Assembly (NCBI GenBank): GCA_025331445.1
Contig: JAIWNE010000009.1
Coordinates: forward strand, 62,001 to 126,000
Length of the DNA stretch: 64,000 bases
Source: Blakeslea trispora
Taxonomy: Eukaryota > Mucoromycota > Mucoromycetes > Mucorales > Choanephoraceae
Direction of reading: 5' to 3'
Made by a program: the position numbers and the translations under genes. The notes below the pieces were generated by a model. The model was given only the letters and a program-made list of their open reading frames with translations. It was not told where the DNA came from and ran no database searches. This document shows, piece after piece, positions 23,731-36,328 of this stretch (position 1 is its first letter; each line of letters begins with the position of its first letter).

Positions 23731-24302
23731 ATGAGTCAAACACCAACAACACCTTTATCACCTACACCTTTGAGTACATCTTTATTTAATGTATTTATGA
23801 ATAACAGCGCCAGCGCAAGCACCAGTCTTCTTCAGCAGGACGGATTTAAGGAGGAAATCTCAACTATATTTGTAGTGGGGTTTCCGGAAGATATGCAAGA
23901 AAGAGAGTTTCAGAATATGTTTATGTTTTCTCCAGGTTTTGAAGCCGCTACCTTAAAAGTACCCTCAAAAGACGGGGAAGAAGATTTTATGTTGAACAGT
24001 GGGAGTAGCAACGGTAGTAATGGAAGAAAGCAAATAGTAAAGTTTTGTGTATACACTTCAAGTAAAATCTGTTTAACCTGTTTTCCTTTTGCTTGCTTTA
24101 GATCGGATTTGCAAAATTTCGTAATCGCAAGGAGGCTATGGATGCTCGAGACATTTTGAATGGACGGAAGATAGATAACGAAAAGAGCTCAATGTTGAAG
24201 GCAGAGATGGCAAAGAAGAATCTACATACGAAAAGAGGTTTTTTGACAGAACAACCACAGCCGTCACAATCCATGCCGTTACAGTCCACACAGCAACAGC
24301 AA

Positions 24303-24335
<33 letters not shown>

Positions 24336-25529
24336 CAACAGCAGCAACAACAACAGCAACAGTTGCATCATCAGCTACAACAGCTTCAGATTCAACCACA
24401 ACCATCACCTTCTAGCTCGCGCTTTCCAAGTACTACAACTGGTAGCAGCTCTGCATCAGCTTACGAAGCATTTTATTCTGTCCCACATCCAGTTCCTAAT
24501 GAACTGATGTCGCCCAATGAAAGCTATTCGGATTTCTATTCCGACCTTGTATCACCTCCGCCTGATTCGTCGTTTCATATTGCTCGGTCTCAATCTGTCG
24601 ACGCTAGATCAATGGACTTATTTGTTCGACCCTCTACTTCTGCCAGCCGATTCAGCCATGCAGTTCAAACTCAATTCGCTCCATCTCCAAGTACGTCCTC
24701 ATTACATGAAGGCTTGGACTATCTATCCAAGTCTACACCCACAACAGACCGCAACACTACATTCCAAGCCATGAATGCATTTTTTGCCAATCATCCACAT
24801 CATCAAAATGATAGTTTAGCATTATCCACAACTACCACTGCATCTAATACAGCTAACTCTTCTGCATCTACATCTACCGGCCTAAACAGGGTCATGGAAG
24901 AGAATAATTACTTTTTCAACTCTGTTCCTACGGCTTCTGCTCATCATCACCACGAACCTCTTATTACGCGCTTTCACCCGCTTAATTCATCTTCATCTAC
25001 ACCTCCCAAATCTTCTTCTCCGCCTCCACCTCCAGGCATTATATCGCCAACAAACAGCTATCGTAGTCTGGGTGGTATGTTGGTCGGTAGCTCAAATCCA
25101 GCCGATCAAAATCCACCTTGCAATACCCTGTACGTAGGTAATCTCCCATCCAACACGAACGAGGAAGAACTCAAGACCATGTTCTCCAAATGTCCTGGGT
25201 ATAAAAGACTATCATTTAGAAACAAGTCAAACGGACCAATGTGTTTTGTTGAATTTGAGGATGCTATTTATGCGGCGCAGGCCTTACAAGAGCTTCATGG
25301 TAATCCCCTAAGTAATTCTATTAAAGGAGGTATCCGTCTTTCCTTTAGCAAAAATCCCTTGGTAAATTTCGACTTGTCTGCACAAATGAGAATCATTCTA
25401 ATTCGTCTTTGATTTTAGGGCGTGCGCCAGAATCCTGCAAACAATAACAATAATAACTTTTCCATGATCAATGCCTTCAATAGAAGAGAAAGCATCACAA
25501 CCTCCAGTTTTGATCCTCAATTGTCTTGA
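23731..25529 (+). CDS. Whi3-like RNA-binding protein with two RRMs and a 24-residue polyQ tract
   Basis: Three exons: 23731-24036, 24102-25361 and 25419-25529, in phase, 558 residues. The ATG at 23731 is used; the upstream GTG is not. RRM1 at about 43-127 ([41 protein letters not shown]) is interrupted by intron 1. An uninterrupted run of 24 Gln (166-189, DNA 24291-24362) follows. RRM2 at about 442-520 ([54 protein letters not shown]) is the strongly conserved C-terminal RRM of the fungal Whi3 group. Whi3 in budding yeast binds G1 cyclin mRNA; in Ashbya its polyQ drives condensates that position cyclin and formin transcripts. Whether that holds here is inference. Confidence 0.88.
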
Positions 25530-25831
25530 TAAAATTCATTTTCACCAGTACCTCTTACAGCTTAGCATATTATTATCTCATAAAACCTGCATATTTGAGA
25601 ATTTACTTTCTTGCCACACCTTTTTTCGAATAAACATATTTTGAATGAAACCAGAGAGAAAGAAGGCAAGGTACATATATAGAATAGAAAATCTACATAC
25701 AAACAAAATGGACATTTCACCGAAAGGAATATTCCTTATTTAAGCATTCATCACTTTTATCTTGAGTTCTTTTTTTCATTTTTTACTTTCGTTTTTCTTT
25801 CAAACATTTTTTTTTTAATTCTTGATTTATC
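25530..25831. other. Short intergenic spacer
   Basis: 3' end of the Whi3-like gene and AT-rich promoter of the transporter. The last ~90 bases are T-rich. No further feature seen. Confidence 0.6.
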
Positions 25832-27520
25832 ATGGATTCATTGGATACAAGTTTTCCAAAGTACATGGTCTACTGTGTACTAATATCATGTTTGGGATCA
25901 TTTAGCAACGGTTGGGTCATTGGATCGCCCAATGTACCAGGAGAAGTAACTCACAATTGCCCTAATGGATCTAAACATGTCTACAGTTCAGCATGGCCTG
26001 ATTGTTTGCCCATGGATAATGGATTGTGGTAATTATCTTCAATACGATCAGCGACTCTTGTTTCTATTACTCAACTTTTGTTTTTTTTGTCCATAAAAAA
26101 AGGGGATTTGCGGTAGCTTCTTTCTGTGTAGGAGGGTTGATTGGTGGATTGACAGCCGGTACTCTTCAAACCAGAATTGGCCGCAAAAAAGCTATCATGT
26201 TGAACAACATAGGGTATATTGCGGGTGGTTTTCTTATTGCTGTCTCTGTCCATGAAAGTATGTTTATAGTTGGCCGTATTTTGTGTGGCCTTGGCTGTGG
26301 AATGGGTTCTTTATCAATTCCTACATATATTGGCGAAGTCTCTACCATTAAAGGCCGAGGAGCAATGGGAACCTGTAACCAGTTCTTTATCGTCATTGGC
26401 ATTTTGCTTTCTTCTGTCATTGGCCTGCCCTTAGCTACTGTTCCTCTTTGGCGCCTTAATTTTGCCATCGTCTGTATACCTGCTGTCGCTCAATTTTTCT
26501 TAATGAACACCTGTCCTGAAACTCCCCGTTACTTGATTTCTGTCAATCGGGTTGACGAAGCCAAACAATCTCTTCAAAAGTTGCGCGGTGATAAATGTAA
26601 CATTGATCGCGAATTTTATGGTATGGTAGAAGGCCATTTCGGTACTGCCACAGCAAAGACTATGCTAAATGCTCCAGCTCCTTCCAAAGAAGAAGCAGTT
26701 TCTTTTGAGGAAAACCTGAATACTGCCACTGATAAATTGGACCAAAAAGAAGCATTAGACATCGATCATATGGAAGATGGCACACCTGAGACTATGGACA
26801 TTGTCCAGCGCGATACAATGAATTTCATTCAAATATTTTCCGACCCTCTCATTCGTCGTATCGCTCTTACTGTTGTCTTTTTGCATGCTTTTCAACAATT
26901 AGTTGGTATCAATGCTGTCATGTATTATTCAACCACTATCTTTAACCTTGCTTTTGATGGCAATATGTCCAAATACATGGCTATTATTACCACTGTTGTA
27001 AATTTTGTAATGACTTTGGTAGCCGTAGCAATGATTGATCGCATGGGAAGACGCCCTCTCTTACTCATTGGTCATGCTGGCGCATGTCTGTTTTCTGTTT
27101 TACTTGTTGTTGGCTATGTCTATAACTTGCCTGCTCTTCTGGTAGTTTCCGTTTTCTTCTACGTTGCTTCCTTCGCCATTGGTATTGGCCCAATTCCCTG
27201 GTTGTTGACCTCTGAAATTACTCCTACGTAAATATCTCTATTTGTATGAATTCTTAAAAGATAACTGTAATACTGAAGAAAATTTTGATAGGTACGCTTC
27301 ATCTGCAGTAGCTGCAGTTGCCACAGGTGTCAACTGGGCTGTAAATTTCCTGATCGGTCAGCTTTTTCCTATTGTATTCGGTCGCATTCAAGGCTATTCG
27401 TTTGCTATCTTTGCTATTGTAGCAGCACTTGCTTTTGTGTTTACCTATCTTCTGTTGCCTGAAACCAAGGGCCGCTCACTGGAATCGATTGTTCGCGGTT
27501 TTGAGAAGCGCAATCATTAA
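25832..27520 (+). CDS. MFS sugar transporter, GLUT/SLC2-like
   Basis: Three exons: 25832-26028, 26103-27227 and 27292-27520, 516 residues, in phase. Twelve membrane segments are expected. Sugar-porter signatures: RIGRKKAI after TM2, GRILCGLGCG in TM4, PETPRYL before the central loop, QQLVGINAVMYYSTTIF in TM7, DRMGRRPLL after TM8, PWLLTSEITPT in TM10 and PETKGRSLE after TM12. The first helix (FSNGWVIGSPNVPG) resembles animal GLUTs (FGYNTGVINAP) more than yeast Hxt proteins. Intron 2 falls between EITPT and YASSAV, inside a conserved motif. The central loop is acidic and has two short insertions. Likely a plasma-membrane hexose uptake protein; substrate not inferable. Confidence 0.93.
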
Positions 27521-28028
27521 CCGCTTTTTTCTTTTGCTTTTCTCTTTATTGTTTGTAAATATCTCTGTTTGTTGCTTATCTTTAATTTGATTTCGATAGA
27601 ATGTTCAATTGCATTTCTATTTATGTCTTTATGTGTATATCTCTTTGCAGCCATTTTATTCTCTGTTTTAGTAATTATCTTGCACCTAAACTCGATAAAT
27701 AACTAAAAAAAATGGTCCATCTTTTTTTTTAATAGTCTAATCTTTATGAATTCACGTGCATATACACAAACAAATAAATTGTCTTTTTTTTTGACATACA
27801 AATATAAACAAGAAGTTGCTTTCCTTTATTAAAGTACATACTACTCTAAGTTTTTACAAGCAAGTCGTAAAGAATAGAAGGCCAAAGGAGAGAAAGATGA
27901 TATAAATGCTTTATTAGAAGTGTATAATGAATATGAACGCAAATATGTATGGATGTATGAGAATGAGTGTATATGTATAAGAAAGTCATTTGAAAGAGAT
28001 ATATTACAAGAGAAATATGGTATTTTGA
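27521..28028. other. Intergenic between convergent genes
   Basis: 3' regions of the transporter and the forkhead gene. AT-rich with several AATAAA-like words; no gene seen. Confidence 0.55.
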
Positions 28029-29807
<1,779 letters not shown>

Positions 29808-31352
29808 TGAAATGAACAAGACAGACTATAAAAGAATTTTTTCATTTGTCTGAGAATTTTTCTCACTCATATTTAAAAAATCTCATAAGAGGAATTACCG
29901 GACAAGCTTTTAAGGATCGTGTTTAACATGCGACTCAACGCGTTTTCGGTTGTTTAATTGGTTTATAATGCAATGAACTACATTAAGTTCTGACAATTTG
30001 ATGCCTGTACGCATAATTGAAATAGTAGGCTATCACTAGAGCCTTTTATTAGAAATTTGTTATGCTTGCGTCTTTAGGATTTACGGAGCAAACAAATTTT
30101 AGATACAGAATGGCAAATAAACCTTAGTGGTACCTCAATTGCGTAGCTTTATTGACACTGTTTCCTCATCAGTGTAATTCATGCTATCGCTTTGCGGCTA
30201 TATAATTCATCCATTACAGAGTGCCAAAGCATGTAGCTTCGAGTCGACTTGTTAACGATTGAGTCTTAAACATGCATATTCAAACAAAACATACAACTTG
30301 GAATAAAATTTCGACATCTTGAAGTAACTGTTATTAGACAAAGAACTAGATATTGGTCCTTGGTATGGTCTGGCTTTCGCATTGAACTTGGAATCTTAAA
30401 AATAGCATCTGACTTGCGTTTATAAAACATTAATGCAGCCATTGACTATAACTGAAACTTCTTGAAGGCATTGATATTAGCTGAGGTCTAAGGGCAGGAT
30501 AGGGGAATAAAAAAGAAATATAGATTTGAGAGCTATCTCTTGAGAGCAACGGAGAGGCAAAGCAGCGGTAAGCAACATGTCATTAGTAAGGGCCAATAAC
30601 CACAAACAAAAAAAAATAGCTGTAGGATAAACACCTTTGAAGACACAGCAAAGACTCGATAGTGATGGTGTATAGCTTCAGTAGAGATGTTTTTGAGGGG
30701 ACTCAAACAACTTTTTCTTTTAAACGAATAACGTCCAAAAAGCAATATATACCTGTATCATGTTGAGTTGGATTTAAAGTAAGGAATATCTGTTTGATTC
30801 AGAGGCTCCTTAGCTCAATTTCTTATAGTCATAAGGTGCATTGAATTAGTTTCAGACATATTTCTTGCCTGCTTTTGTTTCTCTGAATTCAAACCTATAT
30901 TTCCTGCTTAGTATCTGCTTCATTTGACAGATCGTTTCGATCTTCTGTTGCATATCAATCATATACACATCTTTCCTTGACTTTTCATTTTATATTGTTA
31001 GAACATATATTATCAATCTATATGTATCTTTGATTATTTCCTTGATCGTTAAAAGAGTATTAGTAAGTCCAACAAGACTTTCTTCTGAAATAATTTACAA
31101 CCTCTTTGAAGACCTTCTCTTACTCATATAAACTTTGGGCCGTTCTAACAAATATGCAAAAAATCCCATCTATTTTCTACCTTACGGGTTGTTACCTAAA
31201 CAACGTAATGCTTATTACATAGAACTTTGCTATCTTTGCTCTATTACATTTCTTTCACCAGTTTCTGCAAAAACTATCTTTTGTCCCGTAACTCTTTTAA
31301 TTTCAGAAACTTGTTATCTGACATATAACTAATTAGCCCATAAGAAAAAAAG
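29808..31352. other. Intergenic, no gene seen
   Basis: About 1.5 kb upstream of the forkhead gene. No ORF with recognisable content, no terminal repeats. Confidence 0.5.
31344..31350 (-). terminator. Pol III T7 terminator of the tRNA-Leu gene
   Basis: Seven consecutive T on the transcribed strand two bases beyond the tRNA 3' end, the usual Pol III stop. Confidence 0.85.
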
Positions 31353-31435
31353 TGAAGAGAGTGGGATTTGAACCCACGCCTCCGAAGAGATCACGACCTT
31401 AACGTGACGCCTTAGACCAACTCGGCCATCTCTCC
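31353..31435 (-). tRNA. tRNA-Leu(AAG): tRNA-Leu (anticodon AAG)
   Basis: On the minus strand all arms fold. Acceptor GGAGAGA pairs with TCTCTTC (one G-T). D arm GCC/GGC (GGCCGAGTTGG, box A). Anticodon stem TCACG/CGTGA encloses loop TTAAGGT, giving anticodon AAG. The long variable arm (CTC-TTCG-GAG) is typical of class II tRNAs. T arm GTGGG-TTCAAAT-CCCAC (box B). Discriminator is A. No intron. A T run directly downstream (31344-31350 on the plus strand as A7) is a standard Pol III terminator. It reads CUU (and, with inosine, CUC/CUA) leucine codons. Confidence 0.95.
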
Positions 31436-32485
31436 ACATATTTTTTGTAAACATTTGAACAAAATATATTCCCTTATATTATGTTCGGACCGGACAAACG
31501 CCGGAATTTTGTCGGAACAGCTTTAGACACATAGAAATTGGCTACTTCTTGAGTTATCATTGAAAAGGTAATCTTGAATTGAAGGACTTGTTCTTATAAA
31601 GTGCATTCTAGTTTCTTTGCCAATTCTAGTTGAAGAGTCTCTTTGAAGTTATTTTTGTACTATGATTGAAAGCTTTGAGTATCACTCCTTAGAGAATCTC
31701 TATACATAAAATCCAAAGATTTGATTACTTCACGATACATGTATCAAAGCTAAGTTACATTTGTTCTAAACCTATTAACATGAATCTTTGAGGAGTAAAA
31801 CAGACTCCTAGTTATTGTGTTATATTCATACAGTACGGATCAATTTTTTGATCACTTGTTATTATTTATCAAGAGGAAAGGAGAAATACAGAGAGAGAGA
31901 AAAAAATCGGTATTTGACACAGGATATTGTATGTATATAAAGCTTTGGCATGGCTTTTACACCAAACAGTGTATATCCGTTCTACTGACGATAAACAGGG
32001 ACAAGAAGTTTATGTTTTGATCGCCAAGAGTTTATAAAAAATAGCAGCAGAAGCTATGAGTATCTACAGTTTAAAGGATTGTGAATAAAAGCAATACAAT
32101 ACATATTCGTACAAACGCGCTTACCTAGTGTCTTACAAAAAAGCTAACGTTCTAAACTAACTTGCCAGAAGAGATTCGATCGCTTTTGATCTCTACAAAA
32201 CACAACTTCAAATCAGTTAGCTAACTCCTATACATAAAGAAAAGTATGATATTCTCGCATGGGATTCCATGACCTTTGCACGATAAAACAAAAGCACAAA
32301 TGCAATGCGAACTTCTTGGGGGAACAAGTCTGAAGCAAGAACAATGACAAACGATAGACATTGGTTATCAAGGCCTGACAACAGCTAGATGAAAACAGTG
32401 TATAATTTATATATTCATGTTAACATAAAAAAAGAAGAACTATGGGCTGTGAAACACCTGTTCAAGCTCGTTCACTTTAACAAAT
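31436..32485. other. Intergenic, no gene seen
   Basis: AT-rich, no supported gene. The alternative last exon of the neighbouring minus-strand gene may reach 32440. Confidence 0.45.
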
Positions 32486-34322
32486 TCATCGACAAGCTCT
32501 CTGTTGTAACTGCTGATGAAGTTCTATACAATGGCTTTTAATTTCAAGTTTCAACGTGATTATTGTTTACTTACTTTTAGCAATCAAAGTTGCTTGCAAG
32601 CTCTCAATTTGGTCGGCAGTTGTTGGTAGACAGAGGGCTCTACCTGGTAGCACCACATCAACGCCCTCTTGTACCTTTAAGAGTTGTCAGATAAATAGAT
32701 ATTTATGTCACTCACTCACACTTACCACTCCAGTCAAAAGACCAGATACTGGTCGATCTACCTATCAGTCTGTTGTAAGCCAGCAATGACTTTGAGCATC
32801 TAATGCTTTTTGATTGCTGGCTTATATCATCTGATGAACTTCTACCGTTTTTGGCTTCACTTAAACAAAGAGCTGTCTTCTTGCTATTGTATAGAATGAG
32901 ATCGCTTCTCCTGCCCATCACATTCTTGCACGACTCTTTGTTGCTGCATGACAATTCACTTGCAATCTTCATTCTCTTGCTTGCAACAGTGATGTTCTCT
33001 CCAGACTTCCAGTGCATGAGAGTGTCTGCAAGAAGAGTATCCAGAATTTCTTTGATTGTTTCAACAACAATCTCTCCGTCTAACTCTTCTCTTCTTCTTT
33101 TCTTTCGACAGTCTTCACTAGAGATATATTCATTCAAGTCTATTTCTTGTAAGATAGTTGTCAATCACAGGTAAATTTCAGGGTGAGATTTTTTGAATAT
33201 ATCTCTATATTCTCCTTCTTTAGCAGAAGCAGCAAAATATTTCCACTGGGAGAACTTGCTCTTCCTATATAACTATTAGCTAAATGTTTTTGATTAAAAG
33301 TGAAATCGCTTACATAAACATCAAGACATAGCCTATTTGGCCCTCTTTGCCGACTTCAATGTCAAAACTGACTGGCTTATTTTCAACAAGCACTGACTAG
33401 AAATTAATAAAAAGTTAATATACTTCTCTTTCTTTTCTTGTTGTTTTTATGACCTGTTTGCATTTCTCAGAAATTCCCTTTAGCTCATCTTCTTCCTTTT
33501 CAGCTATAAGGCAGGATGGCTTTAGCTTGCTTAATTCTTGGAACTTGCTGATGTCAATGGCTTTTTGAAATTCTGCTGCGAATGCAGGAAAGCTGAGATT
33601 GATTATTTTTGAGACAGCAAGTCTAGAAAATAAATCAGCAATCCGTGTAAATACAATGTTTGAACACCACTCACTTAAGTACGCATTTTTCGAGGTGATT
33701 CAGATTATCAAATGTCAGCAAGGGCTTAGCTGACATAATCTTTAAGCTATCACCAAGAGTTTTTTCTGGCTTCTTCTCTAATGTAACGACTTCCTGCGTA
33801 ATTTCGTGTACATCAGAAGAAATAGGATCATTCTTGAACTATGGGACACAGTATTAAGTACAACAGACTTTCTTATCATACATACAATTCAAACTTACTA
33901 CTTGAATGTACCAATGGAAAAGTCTTTCATTCCAAGTATCAGTTTGCTGAGGCTAGGCCGATATATTAGTTTGCGCCCTTGTTACTGAAAAAAAAAAAGT
34001 ACTCACTCTCTTCATGTACAGCGACTTCCATACGCAGCTTTCTACTTTTGCCAACTCCTTTAGTCTGCGTAACTGGATGTCCTTCAAATCCCTGAGAGCA
34101 GATAGGTATCTCTTGGTCCATAAAGCCTTCATAAGTTCATGAAAATTAAAGTGGTCAGTTGACACACTGATATCTTCATGTGTGGTAATAGATGCTTTAA
34201 GCGAGCTATCAGTGGTATTAGGACTTGAAATAAAGTCAACGAGTTCTAAAAAGGATTTGTTATTAAGAAACATGGTGGAAGCCCTCATTCTTCAACTCAC
34301 CTTGATAGCCAATGTAAGGCAT
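32486..34322 (-). CDS. Unknown multi-exon protein with a PD-(D/E)XK-like motif
   Basis: Ten-exon model: 34301-34322, 34007-34245, 33899-33946, 33675-33838, 33454-33622, 33314-33396, 33169-33264, 32726-33117, 32575-32667 and about 32486-32523. All introns are 49-60 nt and all phases match, giving ~447 residues from MPYIGYQELVDFISS. I do not recognise a named family. The C-terminal part holds GRRSDLILYNSKKTALCLSEAK, a D-x14-ExK arrangement like the core of PD-(D/E)XK nucleases, followed by QQSKSIRCSKSLL. From memory, similar 'QQxKxIR' hypothetical proteins abound in Mucorales. The upstream part includes an LSFPAFAAEFQKAID segment. The last junction is uncertain: the chosen acceptor gives an early stop, while the phase-0 frame would run to 32440. 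Clean splicing argues for a live gene rather than a relic. Confidence 0.6.
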
Positions 34323-34449
34323 AATGGTGGATAAAGAAAAAAAAGAAAAACGACTTTGCAAAAGCCAAAGCACTGTTATAAGCAGTTTTGCTGTGTAACT
34401 AATAATAGTATTTCGGACACACCAGAATGATACAGGATTTTGTGTTCAA

Positions 34450-34968
34450 TTTTGACCCAAGTGGCTAACAATTACTGACCACTCAAACCTTTTTAATGAC
34501 GCTTAGGTTTATATAAATAACAGAATAACTTGAAGTGAACAAAGACTAGAAGTTTCACAACTGTTGCATGTACGTTACATTAGTGGTTATTCCTAATCAG
34601 AGATAAAAGTGCAAGCAACAGTTATGGTATTTCTAGTCATATAAATCTAAGCGTCATTAGTGATGTTGGTGAGACGGAGACGGCAGATGCGGTGGACGCC
34701 CAACCTTAGTTGCCGAAGTGGCTACTCAAATTATTGCCCAACCCAGGTCCACAAAGGCACGAAAAGTTGGCAATACACGACTAAAAGGCATAAAGAGAAT
34801 AGATAAAAGATTTTTTTTTATATAAATATTGATTCTAAGAATAAAAGCGTGGCCTGAAGGTTATAAACCACATCTGGAGTCTGAGTCGAGCCACCCAAGA
34901 TTGTCATAGGCACGACTGACAATAAAAAGGTATGATAGATCAATAATTGTTAGCCACTTGGGTCAAAA
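34450..34968. repeat. 519-bp segment bounded by perfect 25-bp inverted repeats
   Basis: The left end TTTTGACCCAAGTGGCTAAC (34450 onwards) recurs as its reverse complement at 34944-34968 without mismatch over 25 bp. No clear target duplication is visible, so it may be a MITE whose ends have eroded or an unrelated inverted repeat. A smaller TA-flanked repeat lies inside it. Confidence 0.65.
34496..34657. mobile_element. 162-bp MITE-like element with TA flanks, nested
   Basis: Ends ATGACGCTTAGGTTTATAT and its reverse complement (one mismatch) at 34639-34657, each bordered by TA (34494-34495 and 34658-34659). This is the expected structure of a non-autonomous Tc1/mariner MITE. Its ends differ from those of the composite element at 1260-5282, so another transposase would have moved it. 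Confidence 0.7.
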
Positions 34969-36328
34969 ACAAAGTACAATCTTTCTCGGAAAAGGTGTAT
35001 ATCAACTCAAGAAGAAGCAAGTTAATCATGCCATACAAACAATCGTACAACATTTATGTGCAGATATATTTGTTTCAGTAGTTGGGGTGTTTATATGGCT
35101 CATATTGTTGGTTGTGCTTATGATTTGGATGATTGCAGAGAAAGTATCTGTTTTGGCATTACAGAAGAATTAGACAGTGTCGAGACTTGCTTTGATGTCA
35201 ACACACTTGTAAATCTCACTGGCTCAATGTCTCGAGGTGTACTCAAATTGTTTTGTATAATGCTAGTGATGTCTGTGCATTTCTTCCTACTTTGTCTCGA
35301 TACAATGATAACTTGTTCAGAACAGGTAAAAGAAAACCATTTAGTACTTTGACATACAAATAGTAACCATTGGGTTAGACTGAGTATGAGAAGATCAATG
35401 AAGCTTTTTCGCCTCATAGTCAAAGTAGTCCATGCTATGGCTATGACAAACTTAGACAGATACACATAGTTGGCATTTCTTTCAATCCAAAAGATGTCAT
35501 TTTTGTATTCAGAGAGGATATCATTCATTTTCCAAACGAGTATGGAGACTCTCAAAATGCTCTGTCAAGACATTGTTGTCTGGAAGTGTGTCATTCAATT
35601 ACTCCTTATCTGAATTGAGGATCAATCCTTCTTTTTGTTCCTGGGTAGCCTCCACCATTCATACGTCATACCCCACAAAGATTACACTAAAAAACAAAAA
35701 CTTTATTATAAGACACAAACGATTTTCGCTTCTGATGTCAGTACAGGAAAAGGTTTGAGACATACTTTGCTCTATTAGCTTGGTTGTCTAATTCACTTTT
35801 GTTCCTGTTTGCATGATTTCTTTGCGGTCAAACAAACTCTTAAGCACAGGCTAACACCTGAAAAATACCTTCGTATGAAATCTTGTAGTGTTTGCTTGTT
35901 TTCTATTTTAAACATTTAGTAGCTTCAAATAACAGCATAAAAAAAAAAGAAAAGGATCGAAAAGTAAAAAAAAAAAAAAGAGTTATGCATCTGTATTAGG
36001 CACAAGAGCTTAAACTTTTGTTGGTTGTCAATATCCAATCATACTGCTTATTACCGACAGAGTAGCCCTTCCTCCTTCAGACACGACAACCTCACTGTTG
36101 TGATCACCAACTGGGATTTAAGTTGTCCAAGTGAATCGTTCATTCAAAGCAAAAAAAAAAAGTGGCTAAACCTTTTGAGCTTCAGACTGATTTAATTGAC
36201 TGAGTTACATGTTGAGATCTCCCTTTTTAACATTTCTTTTGTTTGTATTACTTTCAATTTTTTTTTCCTCTTTTTCTTTTATTTCTTTCTCTCTCTCTTT
36301 ACTTCTTTTTTTTTTTTTCAATTAAAGA

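Larger units (their letters stand above)
34323..36328. other. Gene-poor stretch with nested repeats and a possible decayed ORF
   Basis: Holds two nested inverted-repeat structures (listed separately) and, at about 34970-35350, an interrupted reading frame (CADIFVSVVGV..., GITEELDSVETCFDVNTLVNLTG) that looks like a degraded gene without a recognisable family. The rest (35560-36320) is non-coding, ending in a pyrimidine-rich tract before the gene at 36329. Confidence 0.45.

Noticed and set aside
34958..35352. Overlapping plus-strand ORFs with hydrophobic stretches
   Set aside because: Starts are non-ATG or internal, frames are interrupted, and no family is recognised; kept only as a possible decayed gene in the spacer entry.
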